64,000 bases of DNA. It comes from Thiohalorhabdus sp. Cl-TMA (GTDB taxonomy: Bacteria > Pseudomonadota > Gammaproteobacteria > Thiohalorhabdales > Thiohalorhabdaceae). The stretch spans positions 124,001 to 188,000 of the forward strand of contig NZ_JBGUAW010000007.1 in assembly GCF_041821045.1 (NCBI RefSeq), read 5' to 3'. The position numbers and the translations under genes were made by a program. Shown here one piece after another: positions 1 to 8,226 of the stretch (within the stretch, counting starts at the first letter, position 1; every line of letters begins with the position of its first letter). The notes under the pieces were generated by a model, which was given only the letters and a program-made list of their open reading frames with translations, was not told the DNA's origin and did not search any database.

Positions 1-325
1 CCGAATTCCACACCGTCGGTGCGTTACGCGGGCCCACGCGGCCGTGCACACCCATGGAGGAGGGCCGCCCGTCATCCCCGCCTTCCCTGATGTTGTGGCA
101 GGTGTTGCACGAAACAGTGCCGGTCTCCGACAGCCGGGGATCGAAATAGAGCTTCTTGCCGAGCTCCACCTTGGCTTCCGTGGTCGGGTTATCCTGAGGC
201 GCCTCCACGGACTCCGGCAGGGACTGCCAGTCATAGGCCAGCGCGGGACCCGCCGCGAGCAGGCCGGTGGCGGCACCGGCCACCATGAGCCCGTGAACGA
301 CGTTCTTCCGGAAGGCTCGTGCCAT
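1..325 (-). CDS. Di-haem cytochrome c peroxidase, N-terminal part (cut by window edge)
   Basis: The first 108 residues are in the window and the gene continues beyond base 1. Residues 1-30 form a signal peptide (basic start, hydrophobic core, cleavage near AGPALA), so the product is periplasmic. A haem c motif CNTCH is at residues 73-77, preceded by ELGKKLYFDPRLSETGTVSC, which is typical of the CcpA/MauG di-haem peroxidase family. Members reduce hydrogen peroxide with electrons from small c-type cytochromes. The start is ATG at 325, about 9 bases after a strong AAGGAGGGG ribosome site. The gene diverges from cobC across an AT-rich spacer with palindromes. A MauG-like role cannot be excluded without the C-terminal half. 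Confidence 0.85.
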   Translation of the reverse strand, partial: MARAFRKNVVHGLMVAGAATGLLAAGPALAYDWQSLPESVEAPQDNPTTEAKVELGKKLYFDPRLSETGTVSCNTCHNIREGGDDGRPSSMGVHGRVGPRNAPTVWNS

Positions 326-378
326 GAACCAACCCCTCCTTGTCAGGTTGTTGAATAGCCGCTGAAAAGTGTGCGCTT

Positions 379-407
379 AGTATATATAAAAAGTTAGAAG
401 AAGTCTA
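379..407 (-). promoter_or_regulatory. Candidate sigma-70 promoter for the cytochrome c peroxidase
   Basis: On the minus strand TAGACT (407-402) and TATACT (384-379) are separated by 17 bases, matching four and five positions of the sigma-70 consensus. The expected transcription start is near 372, leaving a leader of about 45 bases before the ATG at 325. The surrounding 354-440 is markedly AT-rich against a GC-rich background. Confidence 0.45.
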
Positions 408-408
408 A
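394..408. promoter_or_regulatory. 15-bp palindrome overlapping the peroxidase -35 region
   Basis: TTAGA-N5-TCTAA, perfect 5-bp arms around AGAAG. The geometry fits a T-N11-A type site bound by a dimeric regulator such as a LysR-family protein. It overlaps the predicted -35 hexamer of the peroxidase promoter, so binding could control that gene. The regulator is unknown. Confidence 0.35.
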
Positions 409-413
409 AATAT

Positions 414-434
414 TTCCATATTAATATTATGGAA
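414..434. promoter_or_regulatory. 21-bp palindrome upstream of the peroxidase promoter
   Basis: TTCCATA-TTAATAT-TATGGAA: perfect 7-bp arms around an AT-only centre. It sits just upstream of the candidate peroxidase promoter and about 80 bp before cobC, where an activator or shared operator would be expected. It does not match the FNR or Fur consensus. Confidence 0.35.
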
Positions 435-516
435 TAAACAAATCCGGCGAACAACGCGGGCGGCGAATGGGCTACAATCGGGGCACTAGCCACCAAGCCC
501 GAATTCGCTCTTTTCT

Positions 517-1119
517 ATGGATACGCCAGATACGCTTATCGACCTGATCCGCCACGGCGAACCGGAAGGCGGGAAGAAGTACCGCGGCCAGACCGACGAC
601 CCGCTCACGGAGCGGGGCTGGCAGCAGATGTGGACCGCCGTGGGCGGGCACCGCCCCTGGCGGCGAATCGTCAGCTCGCCTCTATCCCGCTGTGCCGCCT
701 TCGCCCATGCCCTGGCTGGGGAAATGGGGCTGGAGGCGGCCACCGACCCCCGACTCATGGAGGTGGGCTACGGTCCCTGGTCCGGACGCACCACCGACGA
801 GATCCGGGCGGAGGAGCCCGATGCCATGGCGGCCTTCCTGCGGGACCCGTGGAGCAACCGGCCCGTAGGGGCCGAGGATATGGAGCGCTTCACGGCGCGG
901 GTGCTCGCCGCCTACGAGGAGCATCGCTCGGGAGACGACGGCCCCCTGCTGATCGTCGCCCACGCCGGGGTACTGCGCACCGTCATCGCGCACAACCTGG
1001 GCATGCCCCTGGAGAACCTCTTCCATCTCCAGATCCCCTACGCTGGCCGCGCCCGATTCCATGCCCCCGACGGACGCCTCCGTCTAACCCATCTCGCGGC
1101 GCGGCCGCCGGAGCGCTGA
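517..1119 (+). CDS. cobC: Histidine phosphatase, probable alpha-ribazole phosphatase
   Basis: 200 residues of the histidine phosphatase (phosphoglycerate mutase-like) superfamily. The RHGE motif (12-15) carries phospho-acceptor His13, SSPLSR (53-58) supplies a phosphate-binding Arg, Glu82 lies in MEVGYGPWSG, and the second catalytic His149 is in VAHAG. The family alone does not fix the substrate, but the stop codon is one base before the start of cobS, so removal of the phosphate from alpha-ribazole 5'-phosphate in late cobalamin assembly is the natural reading. The start ATG at 517 lacks a strong ribosome site. A weak -10-like TACAAT lies at 473-478. Confidence 0.8.
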   Translation: MDTPDTLIDLIRHGEPEGGKKYRGQTDDPLTERGWQQMWTAVGGHRPWRRIVSSPLSRCAAFAHALAGEMGLEAATDPRLMEVGYGPWSGRTTDEIRAEEPDAMAAFLRDPWSNRPVGAEDMERFTARVLAAYEEHRSGDDGPLLIVAHAGVLRTVIAHNLGMPLENLFHLQIPYAGRARFHAPDGRLRLTHLAARPPER

Positions 1120-1120
1120 G

Positions 1121-1864
1121 ATGCTTCCGCCCCTGGTGGCCCTGGCGGACCTGACCCGCATCCCGGTACCCCGAACCTCCCGGGCCGGCGCGGCGGATCA
1201 TGCCCGCGCCGTGCCCTGGTATCCAGCCGCGGGCCTGGTAATCGGGGTGCTCCTCGTCACCACCGCCTTCCTCCTACAGGGGCTGCCGGTGTTTCTGGTG
1301 GCCATTGCCGTTACAGGCCTGTGGATCGGCCTCACGGGCGCCCGGCACCTCCAGGGGCTGGCGGACACCGCCGACGGCTTCATCGGCGGCTACGGCAACC
1401 GGCGACGCATCCTGCGGATCATGCGGGACCGCCAGGGCGGGATGGGCGCCCTGGCGGCGGTGATCCTGGTGGTCCTGGCCAAGGCCTTCGCCGTCGGCTG
1501 CCTGCTCCACCATCAACAGTGGGCCAGCCTGCTGGCCGCGCCCGTGGCCGGGCGGGTGCTCCTGGGAGGCATCCTTGCCACCACCCCCCACGTTCCCGAC
1601 GACCCGGGCGACCTTCCCCTGTTTCCCCACCTGGACCGGGCGGCGGTGATGGCGGGGATCCTGGCCGGGGCCCTGCTGCTCGGCGCGGCCATGACCGGCG
1701 GCCTGGCGGCGCTCGCCGTGCTGGCGGTGCTCGCCGGCCTCCTTCGCTGGGCATCCAAGCAGGCCCTGGGCGGATTCAATTCGGACATCCTCGACACCGC
1801 CTGCGAGCTGGGCGAGCTCGCCGCCCTGGGCGCGGCCCTCTGGGGCGCGGGCGCATGCCTGTAA
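1121..1864 (+). CDS. cobS: Adenosylcobinamide-GDP ribazoletransferase (cobalamin synthase)
   Basis: 247 residues, an integral membrane protein with several hydrophobic segments. It joins alpha-ribazole to adenosylcobinamide-GDP, the last step of the nucleotide-loop pathway. The conserved acidic stretch DTADGFIGGYG followed by RILRIMRDRQGGMGALA is the CobS signature. It begins one base after cobC and is co-transcribed with it. The window also ends in B12-dependent metH, so a working cobalamin supply makes sense, although cobT, cobU and cobD are not nearby. Confidence 0.9.
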   Translation: MLPPLVALADLTRIPVPRTSRAGAADHARAVPWYPAAGLVIGVLLVTTAFLLQGLPVFLVAIAVTGLWIGLTGARHLQGLADTADGFIGGYGNRRRILRIMRDRQGGMGALAAVILVVLAKAFAVGCLLHHQQWASLLAAPVAGRVLLGGILATTPHVPDDPGDLPLFPHLDRAAVMAGILAGALLLGAAMTGGLAALAVLAVLAGLLRWASKQALGGFNSDILDTACELGELAALGAALWGAGACL

Positions 1865-1885
1865 CCCCGCACCGGACGGCTCGCC

Positions 1886-2704
1886 GTGCCTGAGCTGCCG
1901 GAAGTAGAGGTCACTCGCCTCGGCATACAGCCCCATACCGAAGGGCGGCTCCTGGAAGGGGCGCGCATCCGGGAGCCGCGCCTGCGCTGGCCGGTCCCGG
2001 AAGGCCTCCACGAGCGCTTGCGGGGGCGGCGGATCCGGGCGGTGGAGCGGCGGGCCAAGTACCTCCTCCTGCGCCTGGAGCCCGGCGGCACCCTGCTGAT
2101 CCATCTGGGCATGTCGGGAAGCCTGCGCGTGGTGCCGGCGGAAACGCCGCCCGCCCCCCACGACCACGTGGACCTCCTGCTGGAGGACGGCCGGGTCCTC
2201 CGTCTGCGGGACCCGCGGCGATTCGGTGCCGTGCTGTGGACGGAGGAGGCCCCAGAGATCCATCCCCGCCTGGCCGGCCTGGGGCCCGAGCCCCTCTCGC
2301 CGGCGCTTACCGGCACACACCTCCATCGGCGCAGCCGGGGAAGAAAACTGGCCGTCAAGTCCTTCCTCATGGATCCGCAGGTGGTGGTGGGGGTGGGCAA
2401 CATCTACGCCAGCGAGGCGTTGTTCCGGGCGGGAATCCACCCCGGGCGGGAGGCGGGACGGATCGGGCGGGAGCGCTACGACCGCCTGGCACGAGCAGTG
2501 GCGGAAGTGCTGGAAGCGGCCATCGCGGCCGGCGGGACCACCCTGCGGGACTTCACGAGCAGCGACGGCGCGCCCGGCTATTTCCGCCAGCAGCTGGCGG
2601 TCTACGGTCACGCCGGAGCGGCCTGCCCCGGATGCGGTGCCACCATCGAGAAGGCGGTGATCGGCCAGCGGTCGAGCTTCTTCTGCCCGAAGTGCCAGCG
2701 TTGA
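1886..2704 (+). CDS. mutM: Formamidopyrimidine-DNA glycosylase
   Basis: 272 residues, full length for Fpg. It excises 8-oxoguanine and formamidopyrimidines and nicks the abasic site. After removal of Met the N-terminus is PELPEVEV, with catalytic Pro and Glu. VGVGNIYASEALF contains the helix-two-turn-helix region and the C-terminus is a zinc finger (CPGCG ... FFCPKCQR). The start is GTG at 1886; no ATG would retain the essential N-terminal Pro. It follows cobS by 21 bases and converges with ggt. Confidence 0.95.
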   Translation: MPELPEVEVTRLGIQPHTEGRLLEGARIREPRLRWPVPEGLHERLRGRRIRAVERRAKYLLLRLEPGGTLLIHLGMSGSLRVVPAETPPAPHDHVDLLLEDGRVLRLRDPRRFGAVLWTEEAPEIHPRLAGLGPEPLSPALTGTHLHRRSRGRKLAVKSFLMDPQVVVGVGNIYASEALFRAGIHPGREAGRIGRERYDRLARAVAEVLEAAIAAGGTTLRDFTSSDGAPGYFRQQLAVYGHAGAACPGCGATIEKAVIGQRSSFFCPKCQR

Positions 2705-2720
2705 GGGGCGTTCGTCCTGT

Positions 2721-4433
2721 TCAAGGCTTGGCCGGACTCAGTACCATCCCCTTCCCTTCCCCGCGTGGGTCGGCGGCCGCCTCCACCTCGCCGTTCTTCC
2801 GGTCCCAGAGTATCGCCTGCATATTACCGAAGGTCCGGCCCACGCTCTCGAAGGAATGGCCCATGCCCTCCAGGGCCTCGCGCTCCCGGGCGGAGAAGGT
2901 GTCCGGCTCGTGCTGGACGGCGTCGGGCAGATACTGGTGGTGGAAGCGGCGGCGGGTGACCCAGTGCTCGAGGGCCTCGGCGCCCCCCTCGTCGTAGATG
3001 GAGCCCAGCACCGCCCTCGCCACCATGGTAATGATGCGCGAGCCGCCCGGCGTCCCCACGATCAGGGTTCGCTCAGGACCTTCCACGAAGGTGGGGCTCA
3101 TGGAGGAGAGCGGGCGCTTGCCGGGCGCGATGGCGTTGGCCGCGCCGCCCACCAGACCATAGACGTTGGGGGAGCCCGGTTTGGCGACGAAGTCGTCCAT
3201 CTCGTCGTTGAGTACCACGCCCGTATCCCCGGCCACGAAGCCGCTTCCGAAGGGGTAGTTGATGGACAGGGTGGCGGCCACGCGATTGCCGCTGGAATCC
3301 AGGATGGAGAAATGCGTGGTGTGGCGGGCGGCCCGGGCCGCGGGCGGTCCGGGCAAGTATTCGCTCGGCAGGGCCTTCTCGGGGTGGATGGTCGCCGCCA
3401 GGCCGGCGTTGTAGGGCCGGCTGATCAGGCGCCCGATGGGCACGTCGACGAAGTCCGTATCGCCAAGATGGACCGCCCGGTCGCGGTAGGCGCGCCGCAT
3501 GGCCTCGATGAGCAGATGCATGCGGGTGACCTCGTCCCGCTCGGCGTACTCCTTGGCCGCGAGCATGCGGAGGATCTGGGCGATGGCCACCCCGCCGGAG
3601 GAGGGGGGCGAAGCGGACACCACACGATGACCGGCCACCTCGAAGGCGATGGGCGCACGCTCCACCACCTCGTAGGCCGCCAGATCCTCCCGGGTAATGA
3701 GCCCCCCCGCGGCCTGGTTGACCTCCGCCAGCTCGCGCGCCACGGGTCCCGCGTAGAAGCCCGCGCGCCCTTCCTCGGCGATGCGCGCCAGGGTCTTCGC
3801 CAGCCCGGGCTGCCGGATCACCGTGCCGAGCTCGGGGACCTTGCCATCCACCAGGAACAGCTCGGCGGCCCGGGGGTAGCGGCGCAGCACCTCCTGGCGG
3901 AATTCCGCCAGGAGCCGGTAGCGCTCGGTGACCTCGAAGCCCTCCCGCGCGTAGCGGATGGCCGGGGCGAGGCTCCGCTCCAGTGGTAACGCCCCGTATT
4001 TCTTCGCGATATGCACCAGCGCCGCCGGCTCGCCCGGCACCCCCGCGGCCTTGGGGCCGTTGATGGAGGCCCCCTCGATCACCTCGCCGCGGTCGTTCTG
4101 ATACATGTCCGCACTGGCCGCTGCCGGGGCCTCCTCCCGGCCGTCCACCATCACCTCGCGTCCGTCGGCGGTGCGCAGCAGCCAGAAGCCGCCGCCGCCG
4201 AGCCCCGAGCTGTAGGGCTCCACCACCGCCAGCGCGGCGGAAACCGCCACCGCGGCATCGAAGGCGTTGCCTCCTGCCGCGAGGATCTCGCGGCCGGCCC
4301 GGGTCGCTAGCGGGTGAGCACTCGCCACGGCGGCCGGATGGGAGGGACCCTCCGCCCATACCGGAGCGGGGAGGAAGAGCAGGATCAGAAGCCAGACGGA
4401 AAACCGTCGCGACGAGGGAGCGCGTCGGCGCAT
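2721..4433 (-). CDS. ggt: Gamma-glutamyltranspeptidase
   Basis: 570 residues with an N-terminal signal peptide (hydrophobic core about 11-27, ending VWA), so periplasmic. It hydrolyses glutathione and other gamma-glutamyl compounds or transfers the glutamyl group. The precursor self-cleaves before the catalytic threonine, here Thr372 in RHTTHFSILD. Downstream motifs GSGFVAGDTGVVLNDEMDDF and PLSSMSPT are those of the mature small subunit. It lies 79 bases downstream of coaD on the same strand and converges with mutM. Confidence 0.93.
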   Translation of the reverse strand: MRRRAPSSRRFSVWLLILLFLPAPVWAEGPSHPAAVASAHPLATRAGREILAAGGNAFDAAVAVSAALAVVEPYSSGLGGGGFWLLRTADGREVMVDGREEAPAAASADMYQNDRGEVIEGASINGPKAAGVPGEPAALVHIAKKYGALPLERSLAPAIRYAREGFEVTERYRLLAEFRQEVLRRYPRAAELFLVDGKVPELGTVIRQPGLAKTLARIAEEGRAGFYAGPVARELAEVNQAAGGLITREDLAAYEVVERAPIAFEVAGHRVVSASPPSSGGVAIAQILRMLAAKEYAERDEVTRMHLLIEAMRRAYRDRAVHLGDTDFVDVPIGRLISRPYNAGLAATIHPEKALPSEYLPGPPAARAARHTTHFSILDSSGNRVAATLSINYPFGSGFVAGDTGVVLNDEMDDFVAKPGSPNVYGLVGGAANAIAPGKRPLSSMSPTFVEGPERTLIVGTPGGSRIITMVARAVLGSIYDEGGAEALEHWVTRRRFHHQYLPDAVQHEPDTFSAREREALEGMGHSFESVGRTFGNMQAILWDRKNGEVEAAADPRGEGKGMVLSPAKP

Positions 4434-4512
4434 GGGGGCTCCTTTCCGGTGCTTGAAGGGCTGTTCGGGCTCGGCGGGCTACCACTCCGCCGGACGCGAT
4501 CCGGCCGCCCGC

Positions 4513-5046
4513 CTACTCCTCCCCCGGGCCCGCGCCTCCGCCGGAACCCAGGCGACGGTTCAGGGCGCTCACCACCTCCGAATGCACGAACGCCGAAACG
4601 TCCCCGCCCATGCGGTAGATCTCGCGCACGAGCCCGGAGGAGAGATAGGTATAGGACTCGCCCGTCATCAGGAACAGGGTCTCCACGTCCGCATCCAGCT
4701 TGCGGTTCATGGAGGCCATCTGGAACTCGTACTCGAAATCCGAGATGGCGCGCAGCCCGCGCAGTATCACGCCCGCGCCCTGATCGTGGACGATGTCTAT
4801 GAGCAGGCGGTCGAAGGAGATCACCCGCAGGTTGGGGATATCGCTCATGACCCGCTCCACCAGGGCCACCCGCTCCTCCAGCGGGAACCAGGGTCCCTTG
4901 GAGTAGTTGGCGGCCACGGACACGACCACCTCGTCGAAGAGGCGGCTGGCCCGCCGGATCAGATCCTCGTGCCCCTTGGTTATGGGATCGAAGGTCCCGG
5001 GGTAGATGGCCACCCGAGGATCCCGTCCCGGCGTTTTCCCCGTCAC
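4513..5046 (-). CDS. coaD: Phosphopantetheine adenylyltransferase
   Basis: 177 residues, catalysing the fourth step of coenzyme A synthesis (ATP + 4'-phosphopantetheine to dephospho-CoA). The nucleotidyltransferase signature YPGTFDPITKGHEDLI carries the T/HxGH-type motif at about 23-26. RGLRAISDFEYEFQMASMNR and the late SSGLVREI stretch are CoaD hallmarks. The ATG at 5046 gives about ten extra residues before the usual VAIYPGTFD start, so the true start may be slightly internal. It follows rsmD by 25 bases; rsmD-coaD is a common bacterial pair. Confidence 0.93.
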   Translation of the reverse strand: MTGKTPGRDPRVAIYPGTFDPITKGHEDLIRRASRLFDEVVVSVAANYSKGPWFPLEERVALVERVMSDIPNLRVISFDRLLIDIVHDQGAGVILRGLRAISDFEYEFQMASMNRKLDADVETLFLMTGESYTYLSSGLVREIYRMGGDVSAFVHSEVVSALNRRLGSGGGAGPGEE

Positions 5047-5071
5047 TGCATTCCTCGCTCGGCGTACGGGC

Positions 5072-5623
5072 TCATTCCCCGTCCCGCCTGTACAGATGGA
5101 AGTCCGAGGCCCCGCATGTGCCGGACCGGTCCTCCCGCCACCGCTCCGGCACCGTGGGGGACCCCTCGTCCTTCCCCGCCTCCAGGTAGATACGGGCCTC
5201 CGGCGCCAGCCAACCGCCCACCTCCAGGGCCGCCGCGGCGCGGCCGGCCCACTGGTGGCCGAAGGGGGGATCCAGAAAGACCAGATCGAAAGGCCGTTCC
5301 GCCGTCCCGGCGAGGAACCGCCAGGCGGATGCCGGCACGACGCGGATGCGGGCGTCCTCGCCGAAGATGGTCAGGTTGTCCCGCAGCGCCGCCAGCGCCG
5401 GCCGGCCCTGCTCCACGAAAGTGGCATGACCGGCCCCCCGGGAAAGGGCCTCGATGCCCAGCGCCCCGCTGCCGGCGAACAGATCCAGCACCCGGGCGCC
5501 CTCCACTTCCCCCTGAAGCCAATTGAACAGTGTCTCCCGCACCCGGTCCGCGGTGGGCCGCACGTCCTTGCCGCGCGGCACGCGCAGCCGGCGGCCCCTG
5601 GCCGCTCCGCCGATAACCCGCAC
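5072..5623 (-). CDS. rsmD: 16S rRNA (guanine-966-N2)-methyltransferase
   Basis: 183 residues. It methylates G966 of 16S rRNA with SAM during small-subunit assembly. MRVIGGAARGRRLRVP is the typical N-terminus, followed by RPTADRVRETLFNWL, the SAM-binding LDLFAGSGALGIEALSRGA and the catalytic DPPF (DPPY-type) motif in VFLDPPFG. In gammaproteobacteria rsmD sits beside ftsY-ftsE-ftsX; here the M16 peptidases and a response regulator lie between. Confidence 0.93.
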   Translation of the reverse strand: MRVIGGAARGRRLRVPRGKDVRPTADRVRETLFNWLQGEVEGARVLDLFAGSGALGIEALSRGAGHATFVEQGRPALAALRDNLTIFGEDARIRVVPASAWRFLAGTAERPFDLVFLDPPFGHQWAGRAAAALEVGGWLAPEARIYLEAGKDEGSPTVPERWREDRSGTCGASDFHLYRRDGE

Positions 5624-5681
5624 GACCGCTACGCCGATGCCGGGCGCGCAGCGGGACGATTCCCTCCCCGGTCAGCCCGGC

Positions 5682-6539
5682 TCACCACTTCCGCTCAAGC
5701 CCCACGCCGCAGTGCTCCAGCAAGGCGCTGGTGCCCCCACCCTCAGGATAGGTGGCGGTCACGGCAGTGGCGGTGAGGTCCAGCTCCCGCCCGCCCTGGG
5801 GGGAAGTGAAGCGCTCATTGGCGATGCGGTCCTTCCAGATGCCGCCCGCGGCCTGCGCATCCTGGGCGCTGGCCTCGGGGAGCAGCACGGTGAAATGGTC
5901 GGGACCCGAGCGGCTGATCTGGTTGTACTTGCGCATGTTCGCGCCCAGTAGCGCGCCCACCTGCTCCAGGAAGGCGTCGGCGGTGAAGTCGCCAAACTCC
6001 TTGCGGTAGCTGGAGAGCTGATCGAGCTTCAGGGTCATGATGCTGAACTGCCGCTGGAACCGCTCGGAACGCGCCTCCTCGGCGACCACCTGCTCCCGGA
6101 AGGGCTCCGGCATCATCATGCCGGTGACCGGATCCCGCTGGTAGACCTGGAAGAACCGCTCCGTCCGCTTCAGGGCCGTTCGGATACGCGCCAGCAGCTC
6201 CTCGGCCTCGATGGGCTTGGTTATGTAGTCGTCCGCTCCCAGGGAGAGTCCGTACACCTGGTCCTGGATCTCTTCCTTGGCGGTGAGGAACAGGAAGGGG
6301 ACGAGGGCGTACCGCCCCTGGCTGCGTACCTGCCGATAAAACTCGTAGCCGTCCATCTCCGGCATCATGATGTCGGAGACGATGGCATCCGGGCGCCGCA
6401 GCTGGAGAACCTCCAGGGCTTCCTGACCGTTCTCCGCGGAGATGACGTCGAACCCTCCGGAACGGAGGATATGCTCCAGCATCTGCCGGGAGGAGCTGGA
6501 GTCCTCCACCAGCAGCACCCGTTGCACTACGTCGGCCAT
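5682..6539 (-). CDS. Response regulator with degenerate GGDEF-like output domain
   Basis: 285 residues. The N-terminal receiver domain (about 5-120) has acidic Glu12/Asp13, phospho-acceptor Asp56 in VSDIMMPEMDG and the late Lys of ITKPIEAEELL. The C-terminal part (about 130-285) aligns with a diguanylate cyclase fold: DPVTGMMMPEPFREQ replaces the usual DxLTGLxNRRxF, and SGPDHFTVLLPE replaces GGDEF. Both the substrate-binding glycines and the metal-binding acid are gone, so catalysis is unlikely and a GTP- or partner-sensing role is inferred. No sensor kinase is adjacent. Confidence 0.8.
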   Translation of the reverse strand: MADVVQRVLLVEDSSSSRQMLEHILRSGGFDVISAENGQEALEVLQLRRPDAIVSDIMMPEMDGYEFYRQVRSQGRYALVPFLFLTAKEEIQDQVYGLSLGADDYITKPIEAEELLARIRTALKRTERFFQVYQRDPVTGMMMPEPFREQVVAEEARSERFQRQFSIMTLKLDQLSSYRKEFGDFTADAFLEQVGALLGANMRKYNQISRSGPDHFTVLLPEASAQDAQAAGGIWKDRIANERFTSPQGGRELDLTATAVTATYPEGGGTSALLEHCGVGLERKW

Positions 6540-6724
6540 GTTCGCTCCCTCCGGCCGTGCCTCCTGTCAGAGACAAACCGAGACGCACGGGCGGTGGCTG
6601 CCGCCCTCGATCCCGGATCCCGGTGGACGCGGGAAACGGTTGGCCTATAGGTTCCCACAACCGGCCTCGTCATGGAAACCGCACGTGGCCCACGGGTACT
6701 GCCCGCAAGGCAGAGCAGTGCCCG

Positions 6725-6768
6725 AAAAAACGCCCCGCGCAACCGGAGTCCGGGAAACGCGGGGCGCT
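6725..6768 (-). terminator. Intrinsic terminator after the M16 peptidase pair
   Basis: On the minus strand a 9-bp GC stem (CGCCCCGCG / CGCGGGGCG) with an inner CCGGA/TCCGG pairing is followed by six T's (6730-6725). It lies about 40 bases beyond the stop of the second M16 gene, separating it from the response regulator. The rest of the 268-base gap 6540-6807 shows no gene. Confidence 0.8.
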
Positions 6769-6807
6769 GATGGCCGGGGCGGGCCCCGGTCGGCCGCATG
6801 CCGTGGG

Positions 6808-8226
6808 CTATTCCGCCGCCTGATCCTCCTTGAAGGCCTCCGGACGGCGGTTGCCCACCACCACCGTCACCATCCGCGCGGGGTCCAGCCGCTGCTGCAT
6901 GGCCTCCTGGATCCCGCCCGCCTCCGCGCTCCGCACCCGCGGAATGTAGCGCTCCAGATAGTCGGCTCCCAGGGTGTAGAAGCCCATGGTGGCCAGCTGG
7001 TCCACGATATCCTGGTTACTGGAGATCTTCAGGGGAAAGGAGCCGGTAAGATACCGCTGGGCGGCCGTCACCTCTTCCTCGGTGGGGCCGTTCTCCACGA
7101 ATTTCGCCACCTCCTCCTCGAGCAGGCCCATGGCTTTGCCGAGGTTCTCGTTGGCCGTCTGGAGCCCGGCCACGAACGGCCCCAGGCGCTGCATGCCGCT
7201 GAAGGTGCTGAACACGCTGTAGGACAGGCCGTGCTCCTCGCGGACGGCGCCCACCAGCCGAGAGGCGAACCCGCCCCCGCCGAGGCTGTAGTTCCCCACC
7301 AGCAGCGGGAAATAGTCCTCGTCATCGCGCCGCGTGGCGGGCTGCCCCATGAGCACGTGGGCCTGTGCCACATCCCGCTCCAGGAACACCTGGCGGGGCC
7401 CTTTCATCTCCGGAACCTCCGGAAGGGGCTCCGGCTTGGTCCCTTTGGGCAGGCGGCCTAGGGTGTCAGCGAGCAGCTTCTCCGCCTCGCCGCGATCCAG
7501 ATTCCCCACCACGGCGATGGTGGCGTTGGACCCCACGAAATGGCGCTCGGCGAATTCCTGCAGGTCGGCCCGGTCAATCTTGCGGATCTGCTTGGGCACC
7601 CCTTCCGTGGGATGGGCGTAGGGGTGGTCGCCGTAGACCTCCCGGAAAAAGGCCTTCACCGCCACGGTCTGGGGATCCTCCCGGCCACGCCGGATGCCGA
7701 TGATCTGGCGCTGGCGCTCCCGGGCCAGCGCCTGCTTGGAGAAGGCCGGCTTCATGAGCGCCTTGGCCATCAGGTCCAGGGCCTTCCGCTCGGTGCCCTG
7801 CCGGGTGAGGCTGGTGACCTGGAGGCTCAGGGTGTCGTGGCCGTTGGAAGCGCCGTATTCCAGCCCCAGGCTGTCCACCTTGCGGGCGAAGGCGTCGGGG
7901 GAAAGGTCGCCGGCCCCCTCGTCGAGCATGCGCGCCGTGAGGGCCGAGAGGCCGAACAGACCCTCGGGGTCCCGGGCGCTGCCCGCGTCGAAGCTCACCC
8001 GGACGCTGACCATGGGCAGGGAGGTGCGCTTGACGAACAGCACCCGGGCGCCATTGTCCATCCGCCAGGTCTGGATGGGGATGGAATACTCGGGCGTCCC
8101 GTGTTCGGGCTCCTGCGCGGCCTGGCCGCCGGCTCCCCAGGCGGCCAGTAGCAGGCCGGTCATCGCCGCCGCCAGGAAACGCCCTGCCCTGCCCCCGAAT
8201 TGTCGCCTCGGCATAGCTCTGCTCAC
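6808..8226 (-). CDS. M16-family peptidase homologue lacking the zinc-binding motif
   Basis: 472 residues with a signal peptide or membrane anchor. It has the M16 fold: a start like YSIPIQTWRMDNGARVLFVK, a middle FREVYGDHPYAHPTEGV and a second-domain VLMGQPATRRDDEDYFPLLV. Where active members have HxxEH there is LSALT, so no zinc site. It is therefore the likely non-catalytic partner of the active subunit encoded just upstream, forming a heterodimer like other bacterial M16A/M16B pairs. GTG at 8226 overlaps the upstream stop codon (translational coupling); ATG at 8214 is an alternative start. Confidence 0.87.
   Translation of the reverse strand: MSRAMPRRQFGGRAGRFLAAAMTGLLLAAWGAGGQAAQEPEHGTPEYSIPIQTWRMDNGARVLFVKRTSLPMVSVRVSFDAGSARDPEGLFGLSALTARMLDEGAGDLSPDAFARKVDSLGLEYGASNGHDTLSLQVTSLTRQGTERKALDLMAKALMKPAFSKQALARERQRQIIGIRRGREDPQTVAVKAFFREVYGDHPYAHPTEGVPKQIRKIDRADLQEFAERHFVGSNATIAVVGNLDRGEAEKLLADTLGRLPKGTKPEPLPEVPEMKGPRQVFLERDVAQAHVLMGQPATRRDDEDYFPLLVGNYSLGGGGFASRLVGAVREEHGLSYSVFSTFSGMQRLGPFVAGLQTANENLGKAMGLLEEEVAKFVENGPTEEEVTAAQRYLTGSFPLKISSNQDIVDQLATMGFYTLGADYLERYIPRVRSAEAGGIQEAMQQRLDPARMVTVVVGNRRPEAFKEDQAAE

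Noticed and set aside
326-516. Cobalamin riboswitch before cobC-cobS
   Set aside because: The spacer is short, AT-rich and lacks the conserved B12-box.
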